Program-made: the position numbers and the translations under genes
The notes under the pieces: generated by a model
Database searches by the model: none
What the model saw: the letters and a program-made list of their open reading frames with translations, nothing else
Told to the model about the DNA's origin: nothing
Assembly: GCA_017554485.1 (NCBI GenBank)
Contig: JAFZIG010000053.1
Span: 1-47,790, forward strand
Direction of reading: 5' to 3'
Source of the DNA: Acidaminococcaceae bacterium
Lineage (GTDB): Bacteria; Bacillota; Negativicutes; Acidaminococcales; Acidaminococcaceae
DNA length: 47,790 bases
In this document: positions 1 through 8,828 of the stretch, piece after piece
Layout: each line of letters begins with the position of its first letter
How positions within the stretch are numbered: position 1 is the stretch's first letter

Positions 1-121
1 ATGAGACGAAATGAGCCGGCCGTGGCGAGACTGTCTGAGGGGCAAAGCCCCGAGTTTCGAAGCCACAGGCGAATGAGTCCATGAAATAGCAATCATGCAC
101 GGTTTTGCGTTGTCTTTCCCT
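1..121 (-). repeat. MITE-like intergenic repeat, copy 1 (cut by window edge)
   Basis: This stretch is the reverse complement of most of the elements at 25803-25976 and 31271-31445, with scattered substitutions. It includes the shared end block around GCAAAACCGT, the ATTCGCCTG block (here CAGGCGAAT) and a central small hairpin with the arms GGGGC and GCCCC. The left end is missing because the window starts inside the element. It carries no credible coding sequence. Confidence 0.75.
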
Positions 122-181
122 GAACGTACAAATTACGCAAAACAAATTCCTGTTTTGTTTAGCTTTTATTCGTGTTATACT

Positions 182-215
182 AAAAGCGGTACAAGCCTGT
201 ACCGCTTTTAGTTTT
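182..215 (+). terminator. Intrinsic terminator, probably of a gene left of the window
   Basis: An 11-bp perfect stem (182-192 with 199-209, AAAAGCGGTAC arm) has a 6-nt loop and is followed by AGTTTT. The A-rich 5' arm means it could act in both directions. It lies only about 25 bp before the permease start, so it may also act as an attenuator in that gene's leader. Confidence 0.6.
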
Positions 216-238
216 GTATGTTATCACAGGTTCTATCT

Positions 239-988
239 ATGAAAAAGTATGTTCAGGGAATTATCATTCCTGTTTTGCTTCTGCTGTTTTGGTACGCCGT
301 CACCCGTATGCAGGTCTTCAACGAGTACCTGCTCCCCTCGCCAGGAACCGTGTGGGATGCCCTGCTGGAACTTGCCGCTTCCGGGGAACTGGCAAAGCAT
401 CTGTCCATCAGCCTGCGCCGGGTATTTCTCGGATTCTTGCTGTCAGCCTGCACCGCCATTCCATTGGGCATTGTGTGCGGACGCAGCCGGTATTTTTATA
501 CATACTGCTGGTTCTTACTGGAATTTTTACGGCACGTGCCGCCCCTGGCCGCCATTCCTTTGATTATTTTATGGGCAGGCATCGACGAAGCATCCAAACT
601 GACCATCATCTTTCTGGCTTCCTTCTTCCCCCTGTTCCTGAATACCAGCAGCGGCATCCGCAGTTGCGACCCAAAGCTGCTGGAAGTCGGCAAAACTTTG
701 GGCTTCTCCAAAACGCTGCTCATCCGTCACATCCAGCTGCCTGCAGCCCTGGAATCCATCGTCACCGGCTTGCAGCTTTCGTTAGGCTACAGCTGGCGCG
801 CCCTCATCGGGGCAGAACTTATCGCGGCCTCCGCCGGTATCGGTTACCTGATTCTGGATGCCGAAGAAATGTCCCGCCCGGATATTGTCCTTGCGGGCAT
901 GTTATGTATAGGCATCATCGGCAGTATTTTGGACTGGGCCTTCCTGCATATCCTGCAGCGCCTCATTCCCTGGTATCAGAAAAAGTAA
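239..988 (+). CDS. ABC transporter permease, SsuC/TauC-like
   Basis: Membrane permease of an importer in the nitrate/sulfonate/taurine group. The 249-residue protein has about six hydrophobic segments (near 8-22, 60-80, 88-110, 120-137, 180-205, 215-235) and the cytoplasmic EAA loop that docks on the ATPase, seen around residues 148-170 (LEVGKTLGFSKTLLIRH). I start at the ATG at 239, after a weak AGG; an in-frame ATG at 218 would add seven residues and has no better ribosome site. The partner ATPase follows 150 bp downstream, and a likely binding lipoprotein is at 2932. The substrate cannot be told from sequence; sulfonates, or aromatic or pyrimidine-type ligands, are all used by this family. 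Confidence 0.88.
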   Translation: MKKYVQGIIIPVLLLLFWYAVTRMQVFNEYLLPSPGTVWDALLELAASGELAKHLSISLRRVFLGFLLSACTAIPLGIVCGRSRYFYTYCWFLLEFLRHVPPLAAIPLIILWAGIDEASKLTIIFLASFFPLFLNTSSGIRSCDPKLLEVGKTLGFSKTLLIRHIQLPAALESIVTGLQLSLGYSWRALIGAELIAASAGIGYLILDAEEMSRPDIVLAGMLCIGIIGSILDWAFLHILQRLIPWYQKK

Positions 989-1140
989 GGCGTCCCAATT
1001 ATCAAATGCCATGCCGCAAATATCAAACACCGTCTCAAAAATATTACAGCCGCTCGCGGTAAAGCGGAGTGGCAACAGATAAAACGCGGATATTGTTTTG
1101 TAACTAATCTACTCTTTATCAACAGGAATAAACTATAATT

Positions 1141-1992
1141 ATGGAAACTGGCACACTCTTCCTGAAAAACTTAACGAAAACATACGGAAATAAAACGGCG
1201 GTCAGCATTGCATCGCTGGAGATCCAGCCACGGACTTTTACCTGTATCGTAGGTAAAAGCGGCTGCGGCAAAACTACGCTGCTGCGTTTGCTGGCCGGGT
1301 TGGAAACGCCGGATTCTGATAAGTATACTAATACCAATGAGTCCGGCTCAGACAGCACTATCTCCAATCGCAACAACCTCACCAACGCTGCAAAGAATAA
1401 CAGTTCCTCCTGTATTTGCGGTCTTCCTGCCAAAACCGCCCCCGTGTTCCAGGAACCGCGGCTCATGCCCTGGCTCACCGTAAGAGAAAACATCATGTTT
1501 GCATTAAAGGGCGACACCGCAACAAGCGGACAAACAAGCAGAATGAAATACACCAATTCAATTGACCCTGCTTTAACATCTCCCGAAAAGCGCTGCGAGC
1601 AATTGCTGCAAGAACTGGAACTGACGGAAGCCGCTAACCTTTATCCCGCCCAGCTTTCCGGCGGTATGGCCCAGCGGGTTTCTCTGGGGCGCACGCTGTT
1701 TTACGACCCGGAGCTGATCCTCATGGACGAGCCCTTCAGCGCACTGGATTACTTTACCCGCCGTAATCTGCAGGACATGGTGCTGCGTCTCTTTCAGCAT
1801 CAGAAAAAAACGATCCTGTTCGTCACCCACGATGTGGAGGAAGCGCTGCTGCTGGGCGAACGCATCCTGGTCATGGAAAACGGCAGCATCAAAGCCGACA
1901 TGCCGGTTACACTTCCCTTCCCCCGCCAAGCTTCTGATTCTTCCTTGCAGGAGATGCGGCAGCAAATCTTGAACTTGCTATCAGACAATTGA
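1141..1992 (+). CDS. ABC transporter ATP-binding protein, SsuB/TauB-like, with two insertions
   Basis: Energises the importer whose permease lies upstream. All catalytic motifs are present in the 283-residue protein: Walker A GKSGCGKTT at 38-46, Q-loop Gln104 in the family-typical VFQEP, signature LSGGM at 162-166, Walker B LILMDEP ending at 188, and the switch His210 in FVTH. Two segments are longer than usual for this family: an Asn/Ser/Thr-rich stretch at about 58-98, before the Q-loop, and another at about 113-132. Both keep the frame. A weak AGGA lies 13 nt before the ATG, and no better start exists without losing the N-terminal strand. A bidirectional terminator follows. Confidence 0.88.
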   Translation: METGTLFLKNLTKTYGNKTAVSIASLEIQPRTFTCIVGKSGCGKTTLLRLLAGLETPDSDKYTNTNESGSDSTISNRNNLTNAAKNNSSSCICGLPAKTAPVFQEPRLMPWLTVRENIMFALKGDTATSGQTSRMKYTNSIDPALTSPEKRCEQLLQELELTEAANLYPAQLSGGMAQRVSLGRTLFYDPELILMDEPFSALDYFTRRNLQDMVLRLFQHQKKTILFVTHDVEEALLLGERILVMENGSIKADMPVTLPFPRQASDSSLQEMRQQILNLLSDN

Positions 1993-2014
1993 ATGTGATG
2001 ATTTATAAAAAATG

Positions 2015-2052
2015 AGAAGGATGCTTCTGAAACCAGAGGCATCCTTCTTAAT
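2015..2052. terminator. Bidirectional terminator between the ABC ATPase and LUD genes
   Basis: A 15-bp stem (2015-2029 with 2034-2048, one G-U pair) has a 4-nt loop. It is followed on the plus strand by TAATATT, and on the minus strand by CATTTTTTAT, so it is stronger for the leftward LUD gene. Confidence 0.75.
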
Positions 2053-2094
2053 ATTGATAGCAACTTAATCTATGGAGTATGAATATTCCTATAA

Positions 2095-2700
2095 CTAGTA
2101 TCCCATGTCCTCGTCAATCAGCACTACTTCCATGTCTGTGTGGTTCATCTTCCGCCAGTAAATGACCTGGGCACTGCAGATGCGCTGGGAACTCCGGCAG
2201 TCATAGCAGCGATCCTTTTTAATGGCGCAGGGCGTCCTGTAACCGTGTCGCTCTGCATTCAGGGGCGCCGCCACGTTGCGCGCGCGGAAAGCCGCTTCTT
2301 CCAAAGTCGGACGGATCTTGTTGCGGCTGATAACGAAGTAGACTTTCTTATGTCCGTACAAAGAGCCCGCAACCCGGTTGCCCGTCCCGTCAATGTTCAC
2401 GATTTCCCCTGTTTCCGCCAGGCCGTTGGCAGACAGCAGGAAGATTTCCGTGGTGAGGCAGTCCCGGGCCGTAGAATAAAAGCCCTTGCCTTCTCTCGGG
2501 TATTTGGGGTGGTACACATCGTTATGCGTCTGCAGCATTTCAAACAGATGCATCTGCAGCAGTGTTTCCGAATCGCCGAAGCCTACAGTCATCCCGTCTA
2601 TTTTTCCGTTCAGATAGTCCGCCGCCTCTTTCGCCGTTGCAAAACAGCTTACTTCATAGCCGCGCTTTTTTAACGCTTCGGCTGTTTTCGTCAGATCCAT
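2095..2700 (-). CDS. LUD-domain protein (LutC/YkgG-like), copy 1
   Basis: Member of the DUF162/LUD family, whose best-known members act in lactate oxidation with iron-sulfur partners (LutB/LutC). The 201-residue protein shows the family hallmark NIDGTGNR at 102-109 and a GFGDSETL segment near 40-47. Four cysteines close to the C-terminus (158, 165, 168, 175) are spaced as if they bind metal or a cluster. No LutA or LutB gene is adjacent, so a role in lactate use is not shown. An AAGGAGGT site precedes the ATG. It is convergent with the ABC ATPase and divergent from the binding-protein gene. A paralogue lies at 14039-14674. Confidence 0.85.
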   Translation of the reverse strand: MDLTKTAEALKKRGYEVSCFATAKEAADYLNGKIDGMTVGFGDSETLLQMHLFEMLQTHNDVYHPKYPREGKGFYSTARDCLTTEIFLLSANGLAETGEIVNIDGTGNRVAGSLYGHKKVYFVISRNKIRPTLEEAAFRARNVAAPLNAERHGYRTPCAIKKDRCYDCRSSQRICSAQVIYWRKMNHTDMEVVLIDEDMGY

Positions 2701-2831
2701 ACTGATACCTCCTTAAAGCTATGGAACAATTTCTGCCTGGCAGATTGTTCTACTATATTCATCTTACAATAAACTATGAGGAATTGCCAGCAAATAATTA
2801 TATAAGCTACGTTTTTTTACAACCACAGTCC

Positions 2832-2860
2832 CTTTCCTTTTTCCAAAAACGTGCTATAAT
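2832..2860 (+). promoter_or_regulatory. Probable promoter of the binding-protein gene
   Basis: A perfect TATAAT at 2855-2860 has only a weak -35 (CTTTCC at 2832-2837) 17 bp upstream. It lies 71 bp before the start at 2932, in the divergent gap with the LUD gene. Confidence 0.5.
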
Positions 2861-2931
2861 TAGCAATAGGTAACTCGCTGTGTTTTGATTACGCTTTATC
2901 ACATATTGCTTAGGAAACGAGGTAAATGAAT

Positions 2932-3909
2932 ATGAAGAATAAGCTTATTGCACTGTTGTTGACACTGTTCACCCTGACCGCCCTGCTGGCAGGCTGCGGC
3001 GGCAGCGCCCCCAAGGCGCCGGAAAAGAAAACCGCTGCACCGCTAAAAGAAATAAAGATAACTTATGTGAAAGCGCCGTTGAACATCCCCAGTATCGTTG
3101 ATAAATACAATAAGACCATCGTGAAAGGGTTTGAAAAGGACGGCGCCAAGGTTTCCTTCCCGGAAATCACCTCCGGCGCCAAACAGACCGAAGCGCTGGC
3201 TGCCGATTCCCTGAACATCGCCAGCTGCCTGGGCGGCACCAGCGCCATCCTGGCCGCCTCCAACGGTGTCGATGTGAAAGTGGTGGGGATCTACAGCCGC
3301 GCGCCCAAAGCCTTTAACATCATGGTAAAAGACCCGGCCATCAAGTCTGCCGCAGATCTGAAAGGCAAACGGGTGGCAGGTCCCAAAGGCACCATCCTGC
3401 ACCAGATTTTAGCCGCAGCCCTTGTCAAAGAAAAGCTGACTCTGAAAGATGTTGAATTCCGTTCCGTGGGTATTCCCCCTGCAGTAAACGCCCTGCTATC
3501 GGGTGAAACAGACGCCGCTCTGGTAGCCGGCGCCGAAGTGCTGCGCGCGCAGCGCGCCGGCGCCCGCATCCTGGCTAACGGCGAAGGCCTCGTCAACGCT
3601 ACCATCGTGGTGGGTGTCAGCGGCAAATTCCTGAAAGAGCATCCGGAAGCCGTGAAAAAATTCATGGCTCTGCATCAGGAAAGCATTGATTTCATGAAGA
3701 AGAATCCGGACAAGGCCTTTGAATTCACTGCCAAAGAAACCGGTCTCTCCACCGATGATGTGAAACTAATGGCTCCCTGGTATGACTTCTCCACCGCCAT
3801 CACCGCGAAAGACATCAAAGATCTGGAAGAAACCCAGGACTTTTTGCTGGCCAATGACATGCAGAAAAAGAAGATTGACATCAAGAGCATGCTGGCAGAA
3901 GTAAAATAA
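2932..3909 (+). CDS. ABC transporter substrate-binding lipoprotein, SsuA/NMT1-like
   Basis: Captures the substrate for the importer encoded at 239-1992, from which it is separated by the convergent LUD gene. The 325-residue protein opens with a lipoprotein signal (lipobox LAGC, Cys22), then a two-lobe periplasmic-binding fold of the NMT1/SsuA type, with ASCLGGTSAI near 95-104 and DLKGKRVAGPKGT near 142. I chose the ATG at 2932 because the GAGGT site (2919-2923) sits 8 nt before it; the ATG at 2926 is only 2 nt from that site. It has its own promoter and terminator, so binding protein and membrane parts may be expressed separately. Pairing with the upstream genes is inferred from family and proximity. 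Confidence 0.87.
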   Translation: MKNKLIALLLTLFTLTALLAGCGGSAPKAPEKKTAAPLKEIKITYVKAPLNIPSIVDKYNKTIVKGFEKDGAKVSFPEITSGAKQTEALAADSLNIASCLGGTSAILAASNGVDVKVVGIYSRAPKAFNIMVKDPAIKSAADLKGKRVAGPKGTILHQILAAALVKEKLTLKDVEFRSVGIPPAVNALLSGETDAALVAGAEVLRAQRAGARILANGEGLVNATIVVGVSGKFLKEHPEAVKKFMALHQESIDFMKKNPDKAFEFTAKETGLSTDDVKLMAPWYDFSTAITAKDIKDLEETQDFLLANDMQKKKIDIKSMLAEVK

Positions 3910-3987
3910 GTTGCCACATCATTCTTACTTGCTCCGGCAACGCAATGCGATGCCGGTCGTCAGGACGCAAAACTACAACATAAAAAC

Positions 3988-4040
3988 AATCCCGTTATGC
4001 GGTTCACGGTTCAGTGATTCCGGTATAACGGGATTTTACT
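3988..4040 (+). terminator. Intrinsic terminator after the binding-protein gene
   Basis: A perfect 11-bp stem (3988-3998 with 4025-4035, AATCCCGTTAT arm) encloses a 26-nt loop and runs into TTTTACTATTTT. It separates the rightward gene from the leftward PII operon. Confidence 0.75.
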
Positions 4041-4108
4041 ATTTTGAAACTCCATTTTGCCAATTAACACAGGCGCCTTCGCCAACACGCTTCAATAAAA
4101 CAATCGCT

Positions 4109-4795
4109 TTATGCGTTTTCATCATTTCCCGTGTTCAACCCGGCCGCATCCGTTACCGGCAGGGAAAAGACGATGGACTGGGCCGGTGTTTCCATACCGG
4201 CTTTTTGCATGACAGCCTGCATAATAGCATTCTTCTGGCTCTTTTGCGTAACGATCAGTGTCACATCCTTTTCCGAAGCCAGGGATATACCGAAGAAAAG
4301 TTCCGCCCGGTTTACGCCAGTACCCCGAGCGTGCAGCACTGTGCCGCCATAGGCGCCGGCTCCACGGGCCGCGTCCATGACCAGATCGTTATGCCCCTGG
4401 TTACTGATAATGATCAAAAGCTCCATGGTTGTATCTTTCATTACCGATTCTTCTCCTTTCCGGTAATCCTGTCCTGTCAGAAAAAACGCAAGTTCCCGTC
4501 TGCCGCCGATACTGCTCATGGGAATAATGAATGCGATGCCCGTGTCCGGCACATCAATGTACAGTTTTTTCCGCAAATTCCATTTCACATCTTTCCACGT
4601 TTCACCGGTTACCGTTTTCAGAAGGACGGCTTTCTCTGACCGATCCAACCCCAGCATATCCAGAATTTCATCTTTGGCGGTACCGTAGCCCAATAAAACT
4701 AACGACAGCGGTAGTTGAATCTTCTCATACAGCGTCAAAAAATCCGGAAGCTTCGCCCTGCTGGTGATGGTTATCATCGTATACACTTCGCTCAC
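4109..4795 (-). CDS. PII-like signalling protein with two tandem domains
   Basis: PII proteins are small trimeric sensors that bind nucleotides and often control a membrane transporter encoded next to them. This 228-residue protein appears to hold two PII-like units, about 1-105 and 115-228; the second carries a PII-type signature, GGTVLHARGTG, near 149-159. A GTG start at 4795 fits an AGGAGG site 9 nt upstream; the later ATG at 4777 is less well placed. It is the last gene of a four-gene operon and begins 13 bp after the DUF1538 stop, so its likely partner is that membrane protein. The ligand is unknown. Confidence 0.78.
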   Translation of the reverse strand: MSEVYTMITITSRAKLPDFLTLYEKIQLPLSLVLLGYGTAKDEILDMLGLDRSEKAVLLKTVTGETWKDVKWNLRKKLYIDVPDTGIAFIIPMSSIGGRRELAFFLTGQDYRKGEESVMKDTTMELLIIISNQGHNDLVMDAARGAGAYGGTVLHARGTGVNRAELFFGISLASEKDVTLIVTQKSQKNAIMQAVMQKAGMETPAQSIVFSLPVTDAAGLNTGNDENA

Positions 4796-4808
4796 AGTAC
4801 GCTACCTC

Positions 4809-6332
4809 CTACAACTCGATGATATCGTAGTCCCCGAAATCTTCCAGGGGATTCTGGTGAACCTGGGTTTCCGGCGTCCTGCGCGCCTTCCACATGTAGA
4901 AGATTCCCAGCAGCTGGATTGTGATCAGCGGTGTCATAGCTACCATGGTCACCACGCCGAAAGCGTCCGTCACCACATTGCCGCCCAGGGTCATGCAGGC
5001 TCCCATGGCAAACGGCAGCAAAAAGGTTGCCGTCATAGGGCCTGAGGCTACGCCGCCGGAATCGAAGGCGATAGCGGTAAAAACCGGGGGCACGACAAAA
5101 GTCAGCAGCAGCGCGATAGCATACCCCGGTATCAGTATGTAGAACAGATGGATTCCCGTCAGTACCCGCACCATAGCCAGCCCTATTGAAACCGCTACGC
5201 CGATGGACAGGCTTCGCAGCAATGCATTGCCGCTGACCGCGCCGGCAGTAATATCTTCTACCTGCTTCATCAGCACGTAAACCGCCGGTTCTGCTTTGAT
5301 GATAAAGTAACCGATGAGCATGCCGATAGGAACAATGATCCAGTTATAGGGAAACGCAGCCAGGATGGCGCCCAGGTCAAAACCTGCAGGAATAAAACCC
5401 ACGTTAGCTCCGGTAAGGAATAAGACCAGACCGATATAAGTACAAACAATACCGTCAAGGATACGAAGCAGCGGCTTTTTATCAAGATGAAGCAAAAGAA
5501 CCTGAAAGATGCAGAAAAAAATAGCGATAGGCAGGACAGACTGTCCCATTTCATAAAGCTGGTCAGGCAGTTCCTGCAGAAACATTCCTCCTAACTGCAG
5601 GGAATGCAGCACTCTCGGAACTGTAACCGGTTCAAAGGTCGCATTTTCCGGTTTAAATATCAGGCTCAGAATCAGCACCGCAATGATAGGACCTATAGAA
5701 CAGAGAGCGATGAGTCCGAAGCTGTCCTGGGAGGAATGGCGGCTGCCCCGCAGGGACGACACGCCTACCCCGAAGGCCATGATAAATGGCACCGTCATGG
5801 GGCCGGTGGTCACACCGCCGGAATCAAAGGCCACCGCCAGAAAATCCGGCGGTGCATAACAGGCAAGGACAAAAGCGATTACGTAAAAAACCAGGAGCAT
5901 GCGTTGCAGCGGAATACCCAGTACCATACGGAGCAGAGCCGCCAGCAGGAAAAGCGCCACACCGCCTGACACCGAAAAAATCAGCACCCGGTTGGGGATG
6001 GACTGGACCTGGTTGGCCAGCACCTGCAGATCCGGTTCGGAAAAAGTGACCATAAAGCCCAGCAAAAGACCCAGCAACAAAATCAGCCAAAGCTTCCGCG
6101 TTTTCGTAAGACGGGCGCCTACGTGCTGGCCCATAGGCGCCATGGCCTGTTCCGCACCGATGGTAAACAGTACCATACCGATCATCAGTAAAATGCAACT
6201 ATAGAAGAAGACCATGACCACATGGGTCGGCATGGGCACAATAGTAACAGAAAGTATTAAAACAATTGCTACCACCGGCAGAATCGCCTTGACTACTTCG
6301 CTGATTTTTTCCTTAAGAATATCTTTTACCAA
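4809..6332 (-). CDS. Duplicated DUF1538 integral membrane protein
   Basis: A 507-residue polytopic membrane protein made of two homologous halves. The same loop, FDSGGV-x2-GPMT, appears at 169-180 and again at 423-434, which marks an internal duplication such as found in transporters with inverted or parallel repeats. About twelve hydrophobic segments are visible. DUF1538 proteins have no firmly assigned substrate; PII-like genes are common neighbours, as here, which suggests a gated transporter. The start is a TTG at 6332 behind a GAGAGG-like site, 15 bp after the upstream GTPase gene; no ATG gives the full first half. Confidence 0.85.
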   Translation of the reverse strand: MVKDILKEKISEVVKAILPVVAIVLILSVTIVPMPTHVVMVFFYSCILLMIGMVLFTIGAEQAMAPMGQHVGARLTKTRKLWLILLLGLLLGFMVTFSEPDLQVLANQVQSIPNRVLIFSVSGGVALFLLAALLRMVLGIPLQRMLLVFYVIAFVLACYAPPDFLAVAFDSGGVTTGPMTVPFIMAFGVGVSSLRGSRHSSQDSFGLIALCSIGPIIAVLILSLIFKPENATFEPVTVPRVLHSLQLGGMFLQELPDQLYEMGQSVLPIAIFFCIFQVLLLHLDKKPLLRILDGIVCTYIGLVLFLTGANVGFIPAGFDLGAILAAFPYNWIIVPIGMLIGYFIIKAEPAVYVLMKQVEDITAGAVSGNALLRSLSIGVAVSIGLAMVRVLTGIHLFYILIPGYAIALLLTFVVPPVFTAIAFDSGGVASGPMTATFLLPFAMGACMTLGGNVVTDAFGVVTMVAMTPLITIQLLGIFYMWKARRTPETQVHQNPLEDFGDYDIIEL

Positions 6333-6347
6333 GATGGGGCCGCCTCT

Positions 6348-7505
6348 CTATGCTTTCTTCTGCATGCTCTCGATGATCGCCGCATGGGTCTTTATGACCC
6401 GGCGGCTTAAATTCTCCCGGATGCTTTTGGCGGAACGCAGCAGGCTGGATGCCACATCCACCGCAAGCCCTACGGATAAACCTTTGCTGTATTCATAGCC
6501 TTTCACATAGGTGATGCGCCTGAACTCCGGACGCCAGCGCCTGTCCATGGGCTTTTTATTACCCGCCGCCAGCAGGTACTCGTTGGCTTCTTCCTCCAGC
6601 TTGTCCCCGTCCGCGTCGATAGCGCCAAAGGTATTTAATAAATCGTAATTGATCAAATCGATCAGCTGCTTGGCAGAATTGTTATTCAATACAAAACTGA
6701 TCTTGCCGTTGGCCAGCAACAACAAACTGCGCTCCTTCCAGGCCCCCAGCTTGTTCATCACATTCATTTTGTAAATGGCAGGCAGCCGTTTTTCTATATC
6801 GTCTGTCAGGTTATACTGCGCTGCTTCCAGCGCTTCGGAACGGCCAAAACGGGAGATCGGATCCCCCGCCAGAGTTTCGCCGGCAATACTGACAACCGGA
6901 ATGATCTCCAGCTTGGGGTCGCGATGCAGGCGCTGTGTCAACTCTGCCTGCAAATACTCTTTCATGCCCTCAATCTTTTCCTGTTTCCGGAACCCGTCCT
7001 CCGCATTGGTAAGGGCCACGATCACCTTACAGCCAGACTGCAGCAGGGGCACAAGGATTTCATCAATTTCCGCTGCTTCAATCCGGGCCGTGTTGGCAGA
7101 GAAACAATAATAGACAGCATGGAACCAGTCGCTGATATGGGGCGAGGTGTTACGTTTTCGCACCAGCGCCAGCACTTCCTTCCGCCATTCCGGCAGGGAG
7201 TCCGCCTCGATGCCCCAGGTATCGAAAATATGATACGCCGTCCCGTTGCGGGTAATCACATTCTCATGTAAGCCTTTTCCGGTTTTGGGCAATCCTGCCC
7301 CTACCGGCAGGTCGAAGCCGTACAGATAATTTAATAAAGATGTTTTCCCTACGCCGGTCTTTCCCAGCACCAAAATATTGCGCACGGAAGGCCTGTGTAC
7401 TTTATGATTATTCTCTTCGGACTGTTCCCCTGTTTTGTCATAGGCGCCGCTTTCTTTTTTCGCAGCGCCCCGGGTTCCCGTCCGGTTCCAGCTTTTCATC
7501 GTCAT
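6348..7505 (-). CDS. P-loop GTPase of the Era/dynamin-like group (second in operon)
   Basis: A 385-residue GTPase. G1 is GKTGVGKTS at 48-56, G3 is DTWG at 95-98, and a G4-like TNAED lies at 166-170, replacing the usual TKxD or NKxD. The N-terminal 40 residues are charged and probably disordered. The C-terminal half (about 230-385) has helical segments rich in Lys/Arg near the end. It differs clearly from the GTPase at 7598-8719 while sharing the layout. The gap to the upstream gene is 92 bp and to the DUF1538 gene 15 bp. Start taken at 7505; the ATG at 7499 has better spacing from AGGTG. Its role in the operon is unknown. Confidence 0.8.
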   Translation of the reverse strand: MTMKSWNRTGTRGAAKKESGAYDKTGEQSEENNHKVHRPSVRNILVLGKTGVGKTSLLNYLYGFDLPVGAGLPKTGKGLHENVITRNGTAYHIFDTWGIEADSLPEWRKEVLALVRKRNTSPHISDWFHAVYYCFSANTARIEAAEIDEILVPLLQSGCKVIVALTNAEDGFRKQEKIEGMKEYLQAELTQRLHRDPKLEIIPVVSIAGETLAGDPISRFGRSEALEAAQYNLTDDIEKRLPAIYKMNVMNKLGAWKERSLLLLANGKISFVLNNNSAKQLIDLINYDLLNTFGAIDADGDKLEEEANEYLLAAGNKKPMDRRWRPEFRRITYVKGYEYSKGLSVGLAVDVASSLLRSAKSIRENLSRRVIKTHAAIIESMQKKA

Positions 7506-7597
7506 ATTTCACCTGTAGTATGTATTCCTGAAAAGAAATCAAACGGTATACGCAAGGCAGGTTTCGCCTGCGCCTTTCCATCTGCTTGCCCAACAAG

Positions 7598-8719
7598 CTA
7601 TGCTCCCTTTTTATAATACTTCTGTATCAGTTTCATGATCACGTCCATAGCAAAGGCAGAGGTAATATCTACCTTTTCCCCTTTCGCCATACGGGACGCG
7701 GTTTTGTAGCAGACCTCGTTGACCGCCCGGCCAAAAGCATAGGTAAAGGAAGTCGCCACGCTGCTGTTCACCACCGCCGCCGCAACGGATCCCGCACCGG
7801 GAATGAACTTAAGAATGGAACGGGAAAAGATACGTCCGGTGTTGGAAATCACTACATTAATAAATATTTCCTTAATTTTATCCGTACCCCTGTCGATGCC
7901 CCAGAAGTTGAAAAGGTGGGTTGCCATAGTCGTCTGGATAGCGATCAGGGCAGCGGAATCCGTCATAGGCAGCGGGCAGACCACCGCGCCCGCAGCTGCG
8001 GCCACATAGCGGTGGATCAGCTTGTCTGCCTGGATATGCTTCACGTGCAGTTCCTGTCCCAACGCCTGGGCAAAGGCAAGCTGCAGTCCCGAGTCCAGGT
8101 GATCCACGGACCAAGCCAGTAAGTCGTTCCACTGCATCTTTTCTTCCGGCACACGAGGGTCGATGCTCACCATGAAAGCAGACATATCAGGCAGCTTCTT
8201 TTTCAGCACCTTTTTCATTTCGTCAAGTTCTACCATAGTGGCCGCGTCAATCTGGGTCAGTACCACGCAGACCTCCGTCAGCCCTGCCAGGGCAGCGATA
8301 GCATCCAAATCAGTAGGCGTTACCCGCTTGTTGGCAGCGGAAATGCAGTACCAGGCCAGATGCACATGCTTTTTGATATCCCCCTGGCTGTTGGCTTTCT
8401 TTACAAAGCCGATGACATCTTTATAAAACTGCTGCTGCTTGTCTTCCCCAACTTCGTATCCCAGTGTATCATACAAAACCACATCGTAATTCTCCGGCTC
8501 GTAACGGGTGATGCGGTCAGTCATGGGCTTTCCGTTACCCGTAGCGGCAACCTCCATGCCGAAGAGATGATTGATGAGGCTGCTCTTGCCCACACCGGTA
8601 CCACCGGTCACCAGCACACTGGGCTTCTTCACATTTTTGCGAACTTTATTCAGAATTTTATCGTAATCAAAATACTGCAGCTTATCAATCAGCTTTTTGA
8701 CGTCCTCTTCCTTCATCAT
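7598..8719 (-). CDS. P-loop GTPase of the Era/DUF697-like group (first in operon)
   Basis: A 373-residue GTPase. Motifs are G1 GGTGVGKSS at 39-47, G3 DTLG at 84-87 and G4 TQID at 155-158, a variant of TKxD. After residue 230 come alanine-rich hydrophobic stretches (AAAAGAVVCPLPM; a glycine- and alanine-rich stretch near 310-325) like those of GTPases with a DUF697 membrane-associated tail. The first gene of the leftward operon GTPase-GTPase-DUF1538-PII. A GGAGG site lies 10 nt before the first of two ATGs. Possibly senses or acts at the membrane together with DUF1538, but this is inference from linkage only. Confidence 0.8.
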   Translation of the reverse strand: MMKEEDVKKLIDKLQYFDYDKILNKVRKNVKKPSVLVTGGTGVGKSSLINHLFGMEVAATGNGKPMTDRITRYEPENYDVVLYDTLGYEVGEDKQQQFYKDVIGFVKKANSQGDIKKHVHLAWYCISAANKRVTPTDLDAIAALAGLTEVCVVLTQIDAATMVELDEMKKVLKKKLPDMSAFMVSIDPRVPEEKMQWNDLLAWSVDHLDSGLQLAFAQALGQELHVKHIQADKLIHRYVAAAAGAVVCPLPMTDSAALIAIQTTMATHLFNFWGIDRGTDKIKEIFINVVISNTGRIFSRSILKFIPGAGSVAAAVVNSSVATSFTYAFGRAVNEVCYKTASRMAKGEKVDITSAFAMDVIMKLIQKYYKKGA

Positions 8720-8764
8720 GATGTATGCACCTCCGGTTTAAATGATAGTTCCTCTGTGCTATTA

Positions 8765-8770
8765 ATTATA
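8765..8770 (-). promoter_or_regulatory. Candidate -10 box for the GTPase-DUF1538-PII operon
   Basis: TATAAT on the minus strand lies 45 bp before the first gene. I see no good -35 at 16-18 bp, so this rests on the -10 alone. Confidence 0.3.
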
Positions 8771-8828
8771 CGTTTATACGTTCCACAAAACCCCCGTATT
8801 TTTTAGGTAAGGAGTCACTGCCAAACCA

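Noticed and set aside
3911..4639. 242-residue rightward frame
   Set aside because: It is antisense to the PII gene, begins in the terminator of the binding-protein gene and shows no motif.
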